DNA of 64,000 nt, from contig NZ_JARXYP010000002.1 in NCBI RefSeq assembly GCF_029893805.1, positions 3,286,001-3,350,000 of the forward strand, in the 5' to 3' direction. This stretch comes from Streptomyces sp. SAI-135. Lineage in GTDB: Bacteria > Actinomycetota > Actinomycetes > Streptomycetales > Streptomycetaceae. How positions within the stretch are numbered: position 1 is the stretch's first letter; every line of letters begins with the position of its first letter. The notes under the pieces were generated by a model. The model was not told the origin of the DNA, did not search any database, and was given only the letters and a program-made list of their open reading frames with translations. The translations under genes and the position numbers were made by a program. Positions 49,694 through 59,988 of this stretch are shown here, one piece after another.

Positions 49694-49754
49694 CCCGGAA
49701 TGGACAGCCTTCGAGCGCCCAGGAGGCAGCAGCGGCGTTCTCGGCATCTCCCGC
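49694..49754. repeat. 61-bp direct repeat, copy B
   Basis: Partner of the repeat at 48755-48815, 939 bp apart, about 90 percent identical. It lies between the start of the 188-residue membrane protein gene and the 5' end of the serine recombinase remnant. Confidence 0.8.
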
Positions 49755-49800
49755 CGTCCTCACCGACGACACGACATCACCGGTCCGTCAAGAACTTGTT

Positions 49801-51007
49801 TTGCGCAAGTTGGCTCTGGATCGCGGCCGTCGGGTCATCGGAGTCGCCAGCGACCTCAACGTGTCCGCGACAAGTCCCGCCCTGGAAGCGCAAGGAGCTC
49901 GGAGACTAACTCAACAACCGGGCGCCGGAGTTCGACGAGATCCTGTTCTGGAAGCTGGACCGCTTCGTCCGTCGACTCACCGACCTGAGCACCATGATCA
50001 ACTGGTGCCTCAGGTACGGGAAGAACCTGGTCTCCAAGCACGACGCGATCGATCTGACCACGACGACCGGGAAGATCATGGTCACGATCATCGGCGGCAT
50101 CGCCGAAATCGAGGCCGCCAACACGAGCACCCGCGTCACAAGCCTCTGGGACTACACGAAGACACAGAGCGCCTGGCTCGTGGGCATGCCCGCCTTCGGC
50201 TACGAAACGGCGGACGACGAGGCCGGCCGGATCGTCCTCGTCATCGACAAGGACGCGTACAGGGGCACTGCACTGGTGCCGCAACGCCGCGATGAGACCG
50301 AAGCCCGCATCCGCCCGTCGAATGGCCAAGGTTCTCGTCCGAGCCGGCCTCTGCGGACCAGGTCTGACCACCTCCACCCTTCTCCGCCGACTCCGGAACC
50401 CAGCGCTCACGGGCTACCGCGTGGAGGAGGACAAGAACGGGGGCGTGCGCCGGTCGAAGATCGTGCTGGGTAGTGATGCCCAGCGGCAAGGCAGGAGGCC
50501 ACGGCGCGCCGAATCCGTACGGGATCTACAGCAAACTCGTCGAGGACGTATTGACGGTGCTCGACGACGAGCCAGTCATGACGCGTGAGTACCGCCAGGG
50601 CGCCGAAGCCGCAAGGAACTCCAACTCCTCGAACAGTCCATCAGCTACTACATGACCGGACTGGAGCCGGAAGGCCGCTTCACGAATACGCGGTTCACCA
50701 CGGAGAAGGCCGAGAAGACGCTCGACGATCTCATCAAGCAACTGGAAGCCACGGACCCGGAATCGACCCAAGACCGTTGGGTGGCCGTCCACGACGGCAA
50801 GTTGTTCCGGACTCGTTGGGAGGAGGGCGGCATGGAGGCCATGGCCGCCGACCTCCTCCGTATCGGCCGTAGCGGCGTGAGATGCAGGATCAGACGGACC
50901 ACGGTGAAGGGTGTACGCGCGCCGCGCATCACATGAAGCTCATGATCCCCAAGGGCGTGCGTGAGCGCCTGATCATCAAGGACGACGACTTCGCACAAGC
51001 CTTTTGA
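49801..51007 (+). pseudogene. large serine recombinase, multiply frameshifted and 5'-truncated
   Basis: Pieces in all three plus frames together spell a serine site-specific recombinase. They are VIGVASDLNVSAT; APEFDEILFWKLDRFVRRLTDL; NLVSKHDAIDLTTTTGKIMV; IIGGIAEIEAANTSTRV (resolvase domain, after the catalytic-Ser N-terminus that is missing); and LRNPALTGYRVEED (recombinase domain). Then come SKLVEDVLTVLDDEPVMTR, ISYYMTGLEPEGRFTNTRFT, VHDGKLFRTRWEEGG, VKGVRAPRI and the C-terminus KGVRERLIIKDDDFAQAF with TGA at 51005-51007. At least one nonsense codon (TAA near 49907) and several frameshifts inactivate it. It marks an old integrated element; its att sites are no longer obvious. Confidence 0.85.
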
Positions 51008-51024
51008 GGATGCGCAGCAGACGG

Positions 51025-51438
51025 TCAGCGCTTAACCGGCACGTCCAGTTCTTCGAGGAGACCACGGACCCGCCGCTCGATCTCGTCACGGATCGGACGG
51101 ACCGCGTCCACACCTTGGCCGGCCGGATCGTCCAGCTGCCAATCCAGGTACCGCTTGCCCGGGAAGATCGGGCAGGTGTCGCCGCACCCCATGGTGATGC
51201 ACACATCCGACTCCTTGACCGCGTCCACGGTCAGGATCTTCGGAATCTCGGCGGAGATGTCGATACCCACCTCAGCCATGGCTTCGACGGCGGCGGGGTT
51301 GACCTTGTCGCCCGGGTTGGACCCGGCGGAGCGGACCTCTGCGCGGCCCTCGGCCAGGTGGCTCAGCCACGCTGCGGCCATCTGCGAGCGGCCCGCGTTG
51401 TGGACACAGACGAAGAGCACGGAGGGCTTGTCGGACAT
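51025..51438 (-). CDS. arsC: arsenate reductase, LMW-phosphatase type
   Basis: A 137-residue arsenate reductase of the low-molecular-weight protein-tyrosine-phosphatase fold. The P-loop is CVHNAGRS (CX5R) near residues 12-19, and SDVCITMGCGDTCPIFPGKRYLDW provides the second and third catalytic cysteines that relay electrons from thioredoxin or mycothiol. It converts arsenate to arsenite. ATG 51436-51438 (MSDKPSV) starts just before the P-loop strand. It is divergent from arsR, with operator palindromes in between; the arsenite formed would leave through the aquaporin-like protein. Confidence 0.95.
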   Translation of the reverse strand: MSDKPSVLFVCVHNAGRSQMAAAWLSHLAEGRAEVRSAGSNPGDKVNPAAVEAMAEVGIDISAEIPKILTVDAVKESDVCITMGCGDTCPIFPGKRYLDWQLDDPAGQGVDAVRPIRDEIERRVRGLLEELDVPVKR

Positions 51439-51508
51439 CAGCGGTCTCTTTCGATCTCGCGCCTGCATGGCGACAGAGGACGGCCCGCACACATCAGCGG
51501 CCAGTGGT

Positions 51509-51563
51509 ATCAGTCACCACTGATGTGACAGTATCAGCGCATGCTGACGTCAGTCGACACTGA
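51509..51563. promoter_or_regulatory. two ArsR operator palindromes in the arsC-arsR promoter
   Basis: ATCAGT-CACC-ACTGAT (51509-51524, perfect) lies in the divergent gap. TCAGT-CGAC-ACTGA (51550-51563) lies 41 bp away, over the first codons of arsR. The arms are identical with a 4-base centre, so both probably bind the same ArsR dimer. CAGTAT, six bases before the arsR ATG, could be the -10 of a leaderless message, placing both sites over the promoter. Confidence 0.75.
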
Positions 51564-51849
51564 TCTGTTGCGGGTTCTGGCCGACCCGCTCAGGCTCCAG
51601 ATCGTCACCCTGCTCGCCGAAGAGACGCTGTGCACCACTCACCTCGTGGAGGAGACCGGTGCCAAGCAGACCAACCTCTCCAACCATCTGAGAGTGCTGC
51701 GCGAAGCCGGGATCGTCGAGACCGAGCCATGCGGTCGGTTCACCTACTACAAGCTGCGCGCGGACGTCATCGCATCGCTTGCCGGCCAGTTCGCCGACCT
51801 GGCCGAGTCCGCTCGCACCGCCGCCGACAACAAGCGGTCCTGCCCCTGA
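51541..51849 (+). CDS. arsR: ArsR/SmtB-family repressor (first copy)
   Basis: A 102-residue winged-helix repressor: LLRVLADPLRLQIVTLLAEE, recognition helix QTNLSNHLRVLREAG and wing VETEPCGRFTYYKL. The usual helix-3 metal site ELCVCD is reduced to TLCTTH, keeping only Cys31; other cysteines are Cys64 in the wing and Cys101 at the C-terminus, so its arsenite site is of a different design. ATG 51541 lacks a ribosome-binding site and may be leaderless. It is probably autoregulated through the two flanking palindromes. The aquaporin gene follows after 36 bp in the same operon. Confidence 0.93.
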   Translation: MLTSVDTDLLRVLADPLRLQIVTLLAEETLCTTHLVEETGAKQTNLSNHLRVLREAGIVETEPCGRFTYYKLRADVIASLAGQFADLAESARTAADNKRSCP

Positions 51850-51885
51850 TCCCGCCGCCCTGGCGACCGCACCAAGGAGTCTTTG

Positions 51886-52656
51886 TTGACCGCCACGCCC
51901 GAGGCCGCCGCCGAGTCACCGATACCGACGGCCGAACCGCAGCCCGCTCCAGGCGCCACCCCACCGCGCAAGCCACTGGCCGCACGTGCCGCCGCTGAGC
52001 TCATCGGCACTGCCGCTCTCGTCGCGGTCGTGGTCGGCTCCGGCATCCAGGCCACCGAACTGACCAAGGACGTAGGGGTGCAGTTGCTCGCCAACTCCCT
52101 GGCCACGGTCTTCGGCCTCGGCGTCCTGATCCTCCTGCTCGGCCCCGTCTCCGGTGCCCACTTCAACCCCGTGGTGACGCTGGCCGAGTGGTGGACAGGC
52201 CAGCGCGGCGGGGCAGGCGTGACCATCCGCGAGGCGGCCGTCTACGTCCCCGCACAGATCGCGGGTGCCGTTGCGGGTGCCGTCCTGGCGGACGCGATGT
52301 TCGGCGAGCCCCTGGTCGAATGGTCCACGCACGACCGGTCCGCGGGACACCTGCTGTTGGGCGAGGTAGTCGCCACGGCGGGCCTGATCCTGCTGATCTT
52401 CGGCCTGGCCCGCACCGATCAACTGCGCTTCGCCCCTGTGGCAGTCGCCTCCTACATCGGTGCCGCCTACTGGTTCACGTCCTCCACGTCTTTCGCCAAC
52501 CCGGCGGTGACCATCGGCCGAACCTTCAGCGACACCTTCGCGGGCATCGCTCCGGGCTCCCTGCTGGGCTTCATCGGCATGCAGCTGATCGGCGGGGTGA
52601 TCGGACTGGCGCTGGTCGCCCTCGTGTTCTCGCCGAAGCAGGCCACCGCTAAGTGA
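51886..52656 (+). CDS. MIP/aquaporin family channel in ars operon (AqpS-like)
   Basis: A 256-residue six-helix channel. The two pore motifs read HFNPVVT (NPV instead of NPA) and FANPAVT; the first 35 residues are a Pro/Ala-rich cytosolic extension. In some ars operons an aquaglyceroporin replaces the ArsB pump, letting arsenite made by ArsC leak out (Sinorhizobium AqpS). The location next to arsR and arsC supports that here. TTG 51886 has AAGGAG six bases upstream, better than the TTG three bases earlier. There is no arsB or acr3 gene in the window. Confidence 0.88.
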   Translation: MTATPEAAAESPIPTAEPQPAPGATPPRKPLAARAAAELIGTAALVAVVVGSGIQATELTKDVGVQLLANSLATVFGLGVLILLLGPVSGAHFNPVVTLAEWWTGQRGGAGVTIREAAVYVPAQIAGAVAGAVLADAMFGEPLVEWSTHDRSAGHLLLGEVVATAGLILLIFGLARTDQLRFAPVAVASYIGAAYWFTSSTSFANPAVTIGRTFSDTFAGIAPGSLLGFIGMQLIGGVIGLALVALVFSPKQATAK

Positions 52657-52789
52657 CGCACGCCTTCCAAGTGTTGGTGACAGGCGGCGGTCAATCCGGC
52701 CTCGCCGCCTCCAGCGCCACGACTCCACCACGCTCAGCTCACCCTTGGCGCTGAACGCTCATCACCGCGTCAGGCTTCCGCCCCGCCCA

Positions 52790-53167
52790 TCAGGCCGCAG
52801 CCGGATCGATCGTCAGCAACCTGCCCATCGCCGCCAAGACCGAGGGCTCGACCCGGTAGTACACCCAGGTCCCGCGCCGCTCCGAGGTGAGCAGGCCGGC
52901 ATCCTTGAGCTTCTTCAGGTGGTGGGAAACGGTCGGCTGGGAGACGCCCACGTCGGAGATGTCGCACACGCATGCCTCGCCGCCGGGGTGTGAGGCCACC
53001 GCCGAGAACAGCCGCAGCCGCACCGGGTCACCGAGCGCCTTGAACATCCGCGCGGCCGTTTCCGCCTCCTCGGCCGTGAACGGGCGCTCGGTCAGCGGCG
53101 GGCAGCAAGGCGCCACGGGCTCGGCGGCTCCGGACTCCAGCAGCGGCAGCACCTTGGTATTCGACAT
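52790..53167 (-). CDS. ArsR/SmtB-family repressor (second copy, CgArsR-like)
   Basis: A 125-residue repressor with metal ligands of the Corynebacterium ArsR type: an N-terminal Cys pair at 21-22 (APCCPPL) and ACVCDI at 65-70, plus RMFKALGDPVRLRLFSAV, recognition helix SQPTVSHHLKKLKDAG and wing RRGTWVYYRVE. It probably senses arsenite by a three-coordinate site across the N-terminus and helix 3. ATG 53165-53167 is used. Divergent from the arsO-like flavoprotein; a duplicated motif in the gap is the probable operator. Confidence 0.93.
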   Translation of the reverse strand: MSNTKVLPLLESGAAEPVAPCCPPLTERPFTAEEAETAARMFKALGDPVRLRLFSAVASHPGGEACVCDISDVGVSQPTVSHHLKKLKDAGLLTSERRGTWVYYRVEPSVLAAMGRLLTIDPAAA

Positions 53168-53257
53168 GCATCTATGTTGACACACATCAAACCACGCTGG
53201 CGAGAGCCCTCCCGTACGACAAATTCGATGCATGTCTATGTTGACGTCCGTCTAATC
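53166..53257. promoter_or_regulatory. duplicated operator motif between arsR2 and arsO-like gene
   Basis: ATGCATCTATGTTGAC (from 53166) recurs as ATGCATGTCTATGTTGAC (from 53228), 62 bp apart in the same orientation. The first is followed by ACACATCAA, forming a TTGA/TCAA palindrome. Their place in the divergent promoter suggests binding sites of the second ArsR. Confidence 0.55.
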
Positions 53258-53313
53258 AGGTGGCACGCTGACCGCGAAGGACATCGACCAACGTCGAAGC
53301 AAAGGGGAACCCT

Positions 53314-54510
53314 GTGAACGCGCGCACCACCGACCAGCTGCCCGTCGTGGTCATCGGAGCCGGTCCGATCGGCCTGGCCGCTGCCGCCCATCTCGTCGAG
53401 CGCGGCATCGAGCCCTTGGTCCTGGAGGCCGGCCCGGCGGCGGGCAGCGCCGTGCGCGACTGGTCGCACGTCCGTCTCTTCTCCACCTGGGGCGAGGTCG
53501 TCGACCCGGCCGCCGAGAAGATCCTCGCCCCGACCGGATGGGTTCGCCCCGACGGCTCGGCCTACCCGACCGGCGGTGACTGGGCAGAGCAGTATCTCCA
53601 GCCCCTCGCCGACGTCCTCGGCGACAGGGTCCGCTACGGCAACACGGTCACCGGTGTCGCCCGCGCAGGCCGTGACCGGATCGTTGACGCCGACCGCGAC
53701 GAGCAGCCGTTCACCGTGCACATCGAGACGGCCGACGGACGCGAGGAGCGTCTCACCGCCCGTGCCGTCATCGACGCCTCCGGCACCTGGGCCATTCCCA
53801 GCCCCATGGGCGCCGACGGCCTGCCCGCCCTCGGCGAGAAGAGGGCAGTCGGCCAGATCTCGTACCGCGTCCCCGACCTCAAGGACCCCGCCGTCCGCGC
53901 CCGGTACGCGGGCAAGCGCACCGCCGTCATCGGCTCCGGTGCCTCTGCCTTCACCGCACTCGCCTATCTCGCCGACCTGGCCGAGGACGAGCCGGGCACG
54001 CACACCGCGTGGGTCCTGCGCCGAGGCATCGGTGCAAACACCTACGGCGGTGGCGAAGCCGACCAGCTCCCCGCTCGCGGCGCCCTCGGTCTGCGCGCCA
54101 AGGCCGCCGTCGAGGCCGGCCACGCCAGCGCGGTCACCGGCTTCCGTACGCAGGCCGTCGAACGCGACGGCGACAGGCTGACCCTCGTGGCAGAGGACGG
54201 CCGCCGCCTGGACCCGGTTGACGAGATCATCGTGCTCACCGGATTCCGTCCCGACCTGTCCTTCCTCTCCGAGGTCCGCCTCGGGCTCGACGAGCGCCTC
54301 CAGGCCCCGACCGCGCTGGCCCCGCTCATCGACCCCAACGTCCACTCCTGCGGCACGGTCTACCCCCACGGCGTGAACGAGCTCTCCCACCCGGAGCAGG
54401 GCATCTACCTGGTCGGCATGAAGTCCTACGGGCGTGCCCCGACCTTCCTCGCCATGACTGGGTACGAGCAGGTCCGGTCCGTCGCCCGCAGCGATCGCAG
54501 GAGACCGTGA
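53314..54510 (+). CDS. ArsO-like flavin-dependent monooxygenase, C-terminus cut by a frameshift
   Basis: A 398-residue FAD/NAD(P)-binding protein: VVVIGAGPIGLAAAAHLVERG (FAD site, 12-32), RDWSHVRLFSTW, DASGTWAIPSP and a second dinucleotide fold KRTAVIGSGASAFTALA near 210. Related flavoproteins occur in actinobacterial ars operons as ArsO. The frame ends SVARSDRRRP. Removing one C from the CCC run at 54485-54487 would instead continue AIAGDREAAERVELTLPETG to a stop at 54677-54679, restoring the usual Cys-rich tail (VCGGAGLYDDP, GGGCCAAP and SGGC). So the gene carries a +1 frameshift or a sequencing error. GTG 53314 follows AGGGG. Confidence 0.88.
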   Translation: MNARTTDQLPVVVIGAGPIGLAAAAHLVERGIEPLVLEAGPAAGSAVRDWSHVRLFSTWGEVVDPAAEKILAPTGWVRPDGSAYPTGGDWAEQYLQPLADVLGDRVRYGNTVTGVARAGRDRIVDADRDEQPFTVHIETADGREERLTARAVIDASGTWAIPSPMGADGLPALGEKRAVGQISYRVPDLKDPAVRARYAGKRTAVIGSGASAFTALAYLADLAEDEPGTHTAWVLRRGIGANTYGGGEADQLPARGALGLRAKAAVEAGHASAVTGFRTQAVERDGDRLTLVAEDGRRLDPVDEIIVLTGFRPDLSFLSEVRLGLDERLQAPTALAPLIDPNVHSCGTVYPHGVNELSHPEQGIYLVGMKSYGRAPTFLAMTGYEQVRSVARSDRRRP

Positions 54511-54679
54511 GGCCGCCGAACGCGTGGAGCTGACGCTGCCCGAGACAGGAGTGTGCGGGGGCGCCGGCCTCTACGACGACCCCGAGGCTGCCCAGAGCAC
54601 CGACGGTGGCGGTTGCTGCGCAGCCCCGGCCACTCTCCAGATCGGTATCGGCGCACCGACCACGTCCGGTGGCTGCTGA
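54511..54679 (+). pseudogene. out-of-frame Cys-rich C-terminal tail of the ArsO-like protein
   Basis: These bases encode, in the shifted frame, PETGVCGGAGLYDDP, DGGGCCAAPATLQIG and a final SGGC before TGA 54677-54679. Five cysteines in short Gly-rich motifs resemble thiol sites for arsenite. The tail is lost from the annotated frame by one extra C near 54486. Confidence 0.75.
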
Positions 54680-55177
54680 CGACCTGCCCGTGACGGAGAT
54701 ACAGGCAGACGAGGCCGCGACCGGAACGGAGGACCGGTCGCGGCCACGCACTGCCCTGCGCGCCCAATCGCCCGCCTTTCGCGCCGCCGATCGGGCTGAC
54801 CCGGCGGGTCCGGCTCGGCCGGGACCCGTATGTCCGCGTCGTCCTCTGCCCTGGTCTGCTTCTCCAACTCACGCACTCGAAGGGCCTGCATGCGAACACC
54901 CCGGGCGGCCATGCCTGCCCCCACCGCAGCCCCCGCCGCGCTCGCGAACCCCGCTCACCCAGCAGCCCGGACCGCAGCGGCCCCCTGAGCCATGCACACG
55001 ATTTCGCCGTGTTCATTGCCAGCGGGGTCGAGCAGAGCGGCAGTCCTCTCCCAGCAAGAGAGCACAACGAGCCGACTGAGATCCACTCGACTTCGGAGAC
55101 AACCTGCGATGCACTGCCAGGGCCAACAAGGCCAGGCCCGCCATCGGCTCAATCACCCGATCGAGTGCCCACTCACC
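54680..55177. other. intergenic region with gene debris
   Basis: 498 bases without a supported gene. A minus-strand frame near 54750-54925 reads GVRMQALRVRELEKQTRAED before becoming unstructured. Another near 54955-55040 reads TAALLDPAGNEHGEIVCMA, resembling the metal-ligand end of a VOC/glyoxalase domain. Both lack starts and partners, so they look like remnants. This is the right-hand end of the accessory block. Confidence 0.4.
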
Positions 55178-57148
<1,971 letters not shown>

Positions 57149-57224
57149 CTCGCACTTCCATGGACGGACAGGGGTGACCATCTAGCCTAACGCGGCCGTG
57201 ACCGCCTCCCGTACGCCCGGAAGG

Positions 57225-58724
57225 TCACAGGGCGTCCGCCTCCCCCTTGATCCCGTCCCAGAACCCGGGCAGCTCCGCCTCCACCGCCGCCGCCCGCTGT
57301 TCCTCACGCCCGTACAGCAGCCCGTACGTGAAGGCGCTCTCCCCGGCCGCGTGGGCGACCGCGGACAGCTCGCGCAGGGTCCTCCGGGCCATCACGCCGT
57401 CCTGGTGCTCCCCCAGCAGGTTCTGGAGCGCCTTCATGGACTTCACCATGGTCTTGGCGGGCTTGCCGAGGGCCGGGCGGGCCGCCTCCGCCGCGTAGCG
57501 GGTGCGCTTGGTCTTCTTGCGGGCCTCGTGGATCGCGACGTCCCGGTCGGTGCCGGGCTCCAGTTCCAGAGCCTGTCCGACCAGCCCGGCGACCTTGCGG
57601 AAGTCCTTGCGCACGGCCTTGGCGATCACCTTGTGCGGCTTCTTCCCGGCCGCCTTGAGCAGCGGCGGGTCCGCGAGCAGGGCGTCCAGGGCGTCGAGCA
57701 GGGCGAGATGGCGCCGGGAGTCCAGCACCCCGATCAGCCGCGCGCTGGCCCCGCCGGGGCTCTCCCCCGACCACGCCCGCAGCCGGTCGGCCACGGGCCC
57801 CGAGACCAGTGCCTCGGGCACCTCGTCCAGGGCCGCCGACATCCGCTCGGCGAGCACCTCGCGGTCCCGGTCCACGCCCAGCTCGCCGGCCAGCCACTTC
57901 AGCTCGTCGCCGATCGGGTCGGTGACGGACCGGTCCAGGACCTTGCCGCACGACTTGAAGGTGCTGCGCAGTCGGCGGGTGGCGACGCGCATGCTGTGGA
58001 CGGAGTCCTCGACGTCCTGGCGGACGGCCGGGTCGAGAGCGACGATCGCGTCCCGCTGGGTCCTTGCGTACGCGAGGACATGGTCGCCTGCGGTCACCGG
58101 GTCCCCGGTGACCGGGCGCTTCTTCTTCGGCGCGGTCTCGGCGAGGGCCCGGGCCAGTTTCGAGGCGGACCGGGAGGGCCGTACGCCCGCCTTGCGCAGC
58201 CGTTTCTCCACCTTGTCGAGGAGGGCCGGGTCGCCGCCGTCGGCGAGTTCCACCTCGATCTCGGTCCACTGGGCGTCGCCGACGCCGCCGCTGAGCCGTT
58301 CGGCGTGCACGGCGTCCACGCTGACCTCGGCGAGCAACTGCCCGTCGGCGTCGAGGAGGTGGCGCACGTCGCGGTCCGAACGCAGCCGGACCACGGGCAC
58401 CAGCTCGACGTCCCGGGCGCGGGAGCGGACCAGTGCGGCGAGTTCGTCGGGGAGGGTGTCGGTCAGGGGTGCCCGGATCTCGTCGCGCACGCCCTCGGAG
58501 ACGGGGAGCTTGAGGTGCCAGCCGGCGTCGGATCCACCCGTGCGGCGGCGCAGGGTGACCGAGGACGCCACGAGGCGTTCGTCGGGGGTGTCGTAGTAGG
58601 TGGCGTCCAGGTGCGCGACACCCTTGTCGACGACGGCCTCGACCCCGGCGACTCCGGTCAGGTCGGGCAGGCCACTGTCGTCGGACTCGTACTTGCGTTC
58701 GATCTCCCGCTTTGTGTCCGCCAT
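57225..58724 (-). CDS. CYTH and CHAD domain protein
   Basis: A 499-residue cytosolic protein. Residues 1-200 are a CYTH triphosphate tunnel domain (KREIERKYE with the ExExK motif, ATYYDTPDERL, LRRRTGGSDAGWHLKLP, WTEIEVELAD). Residues about 215-495 are a CHAD domain with conserved histidines (VHSMRVATRRLRSTFKSC, VAIHEARKKTKRTRYAAEAA). CHAD domains bind polyphosphate, and CYTH domains hydrolyse or bind triphosphates, so a polyphosphate role is likely. ATG 58722-58724. It lies 65 bp downstream of rodA on the same strand. Confidence 0.95.
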   Translation of the reverse strand: MADTKREIERKYESDDSGLPDLTGVAGVEAVVDKGVAHLDATYYDTPDERLVASSVTLRRRTGGSDAGWHLKLPVSEGVRDEIRAPLTDTLPDELAALVRSRARDVELVPVVRLRSDRDVRHLLDADGQLLAEVSVDAVHAERLSGGVGDAQWTEIEVELADGGDPALLDKVEKRLRKAGVRPSRSASKLARALAETAPKKKRPVTGDPVTAGDHVLAYARTQRDAIVALDPAVRQDVEDSVHSMRVATRRLRSTFKSCGKVLDRSVTDPIGDELKWLAGELGVDRDREVLAERMSAALDEVPEALVSGPVADRLRAWSGESPGGASARLIGVLDSRRHLALLDALDALLADPPLLKAAGKKPHKVIAKAVRKDFRKVAGLVGQALELEPGTDRDVAIHEARKKTKRTRYAAEAARPALGKPAKTMVKSMKALQNLLGEHQDGVMARRTLRELSAVAHAAGESAFTYGLLYGREEQRAAAVEAELPGFWDGIKGEADAL

Positions 58725-58788
58725 GATTCGAATCTAGTGGTCGTCCCACGGTTCCGGCAGGGGGCCACGGCCACCCGGGGCACCCCGG

Positions 58789-59988
58789 CTACGCCGACAT
58801 CGGCCGCTGCACCTTGATCGACTGCAACAGCCCTATGGCCACCCACACCGCGAACATCGAGGATCCGCCGTACGACACGAAGGGCAGCGGCAGACCGGTG
58901 ACCGGCATGATCCCGAGGGTCATGCCGATGTTCTCGAAGGACTGGAAGGCGAACCAGGCGACGATCCCGGCGGCCACGATCGTGCCGTACAGCTCGGTCG
59001 TCTCGCGGGCGATCCGGCAGGCCCGCCACAGCACGACGCCGAGCAGGACGATGATCAGGCCGGCGCCGACGAAGCCCAGTTCCTCACCGGCGACGGTGAA
59101 GACGAAGTCGGTCTGCTGCTCGGGGACGAACTGGCCGGTGGTCTGCGAGCCGTGGAAGAGGCCCGCGCCCGTCAGCCCGCCCGAACCGATCGCGATCCGC
59201 GCCTGGTTGGTGTTGTAGCCGACGCCCGCCGGGTCGAGGCTCGGGTTGGCGAAGGCGGCGAAGCGGGCGATCTGGTACTCGTCAAGGACCCCGAGCTGCC
59301 ACACCGCGAGCGCGCCGATCGTGCCCGCGCCGAGCAGTCCGAAGACCCACCGGTTGGAGGCACCGGAGGCGAGCAGCACCCCGAGCACGATGATGACCAT
59401 GACCATGACCGACCCGAGGTCGGGCATGAGCATCACGATCAGCATCGGTACCGCGGCGAGGCCGAGCGCCTGGAGCACCGTGCGGTGGTCGGGGTAGGGC
59501 TTGTCGCCCGCGTCGACCCGGGCCGCGAGCAGCATCGCCATGCCGAGGATGATCGTGATCTTCACGAACTCCGAGGGCTGGAGCGAGAAGCCGCCGCCGA
59601 GCACGATCCAGGAGTGGGCGCCGTTGACCGTGGAGCCCAGCGGGGTGAGCACCAGCAGGATCAGGAACACCGAGGCGCCGTACAGCAGGGGCACGGCGGT
59701 GCGCAGGGTGCGGTGGCCGACCCACACGGTGCCGATCATCAGGGCGAACCCGATGCCGGTGTTCATGACGTGCCGGATCAGGAAGTAGTACGGGTCGCCC
59801 TGGTTGATCTCGGTGCGGTTGCGGGTGGCGGAGAAGACCAGGAGCGAGCCGATCATGGACAGGGCGAGGGCCGCGAACAGTATCGGCCAGTCGAGGCGGC
59901 GGGCGAGCGAGTCGCGGGCCAGCAGCCGGGTCCAGCCCGCGCGTGCGGGGCCGTACCCGGAGACCTGGAAGCTGTTGGCTCCGGTCAT
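58789..59988 (-). CDS. rodA: SEDS peptidoglycan glycosyltransferase RodA (Sfr)
   Basis: A 399-residue SEDS protein with ten hydrophobic helices. It polymerises lipid II together with its class B PBP. Typical segments are the extracellular loop FVPEQQTDFVFTVAGEELGFVGA, with the catalytic-Asp loop region near DAGDKPYPDHRT, and TGLPLPFVSYGGSSM near the C-terminus. The ATG overlaps the PBP stop by 4 bp (ATGA). In S. coelicolor the equivalent gene sfr, in the mre cluster, acts in spore-wall synthesis. Confidence 0.95.
   Translation of the reverse strand: MTGANSFQVSGYGPARAGWTRLLARDSLARRLDWPILFAALALSMIGSLLVFSATRNRTEINQGDPYYFLIRHVMNTGIGFALMIGTVWVGHRTLRTAVPLLYGASVFLILLVLTPLGSTVNGAHSWIVLGGGFSLQPSEFVKITIILGMAMLLAARVDAGDKPYPDHRTVLQALGLAAVPMLIVMLMPDLGSVMVMVIIVLGVLLASGASNRWVFGLLGAGTIGALAVWQLGVLDEYQIARFAAFANPSLDPAGVGYNTNQARIAIGSGGLTGAGLFHGSQTTGQFVPEQQTDFVFTVAGEELGFVGAGLIIVLLGVVLWRACRIARETTELYGTIVAAGIVAWFAFQSFENIGMTLGIMPVTGLPLPFVSYGGSSMFAVWVAIGLLQSIKVQRPMSA

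Noticed and set aside
48755..49754. The 61-bp direct repeats as attL/attR of an integrated element
   Set aside because: Each copy is upstream of a copy of the same membrane-protein gene, so tandem gene duplication explains them; the recombinase lies outside the pair.
54571..54924. A 117-codon minus-strand frame near the arsO-like gene
   Set aside because: Its 3' half is antisense to the Cys-rich tail of the flavoprotein; only a short 5' stretch looks protein-like and no start or family could be supported.
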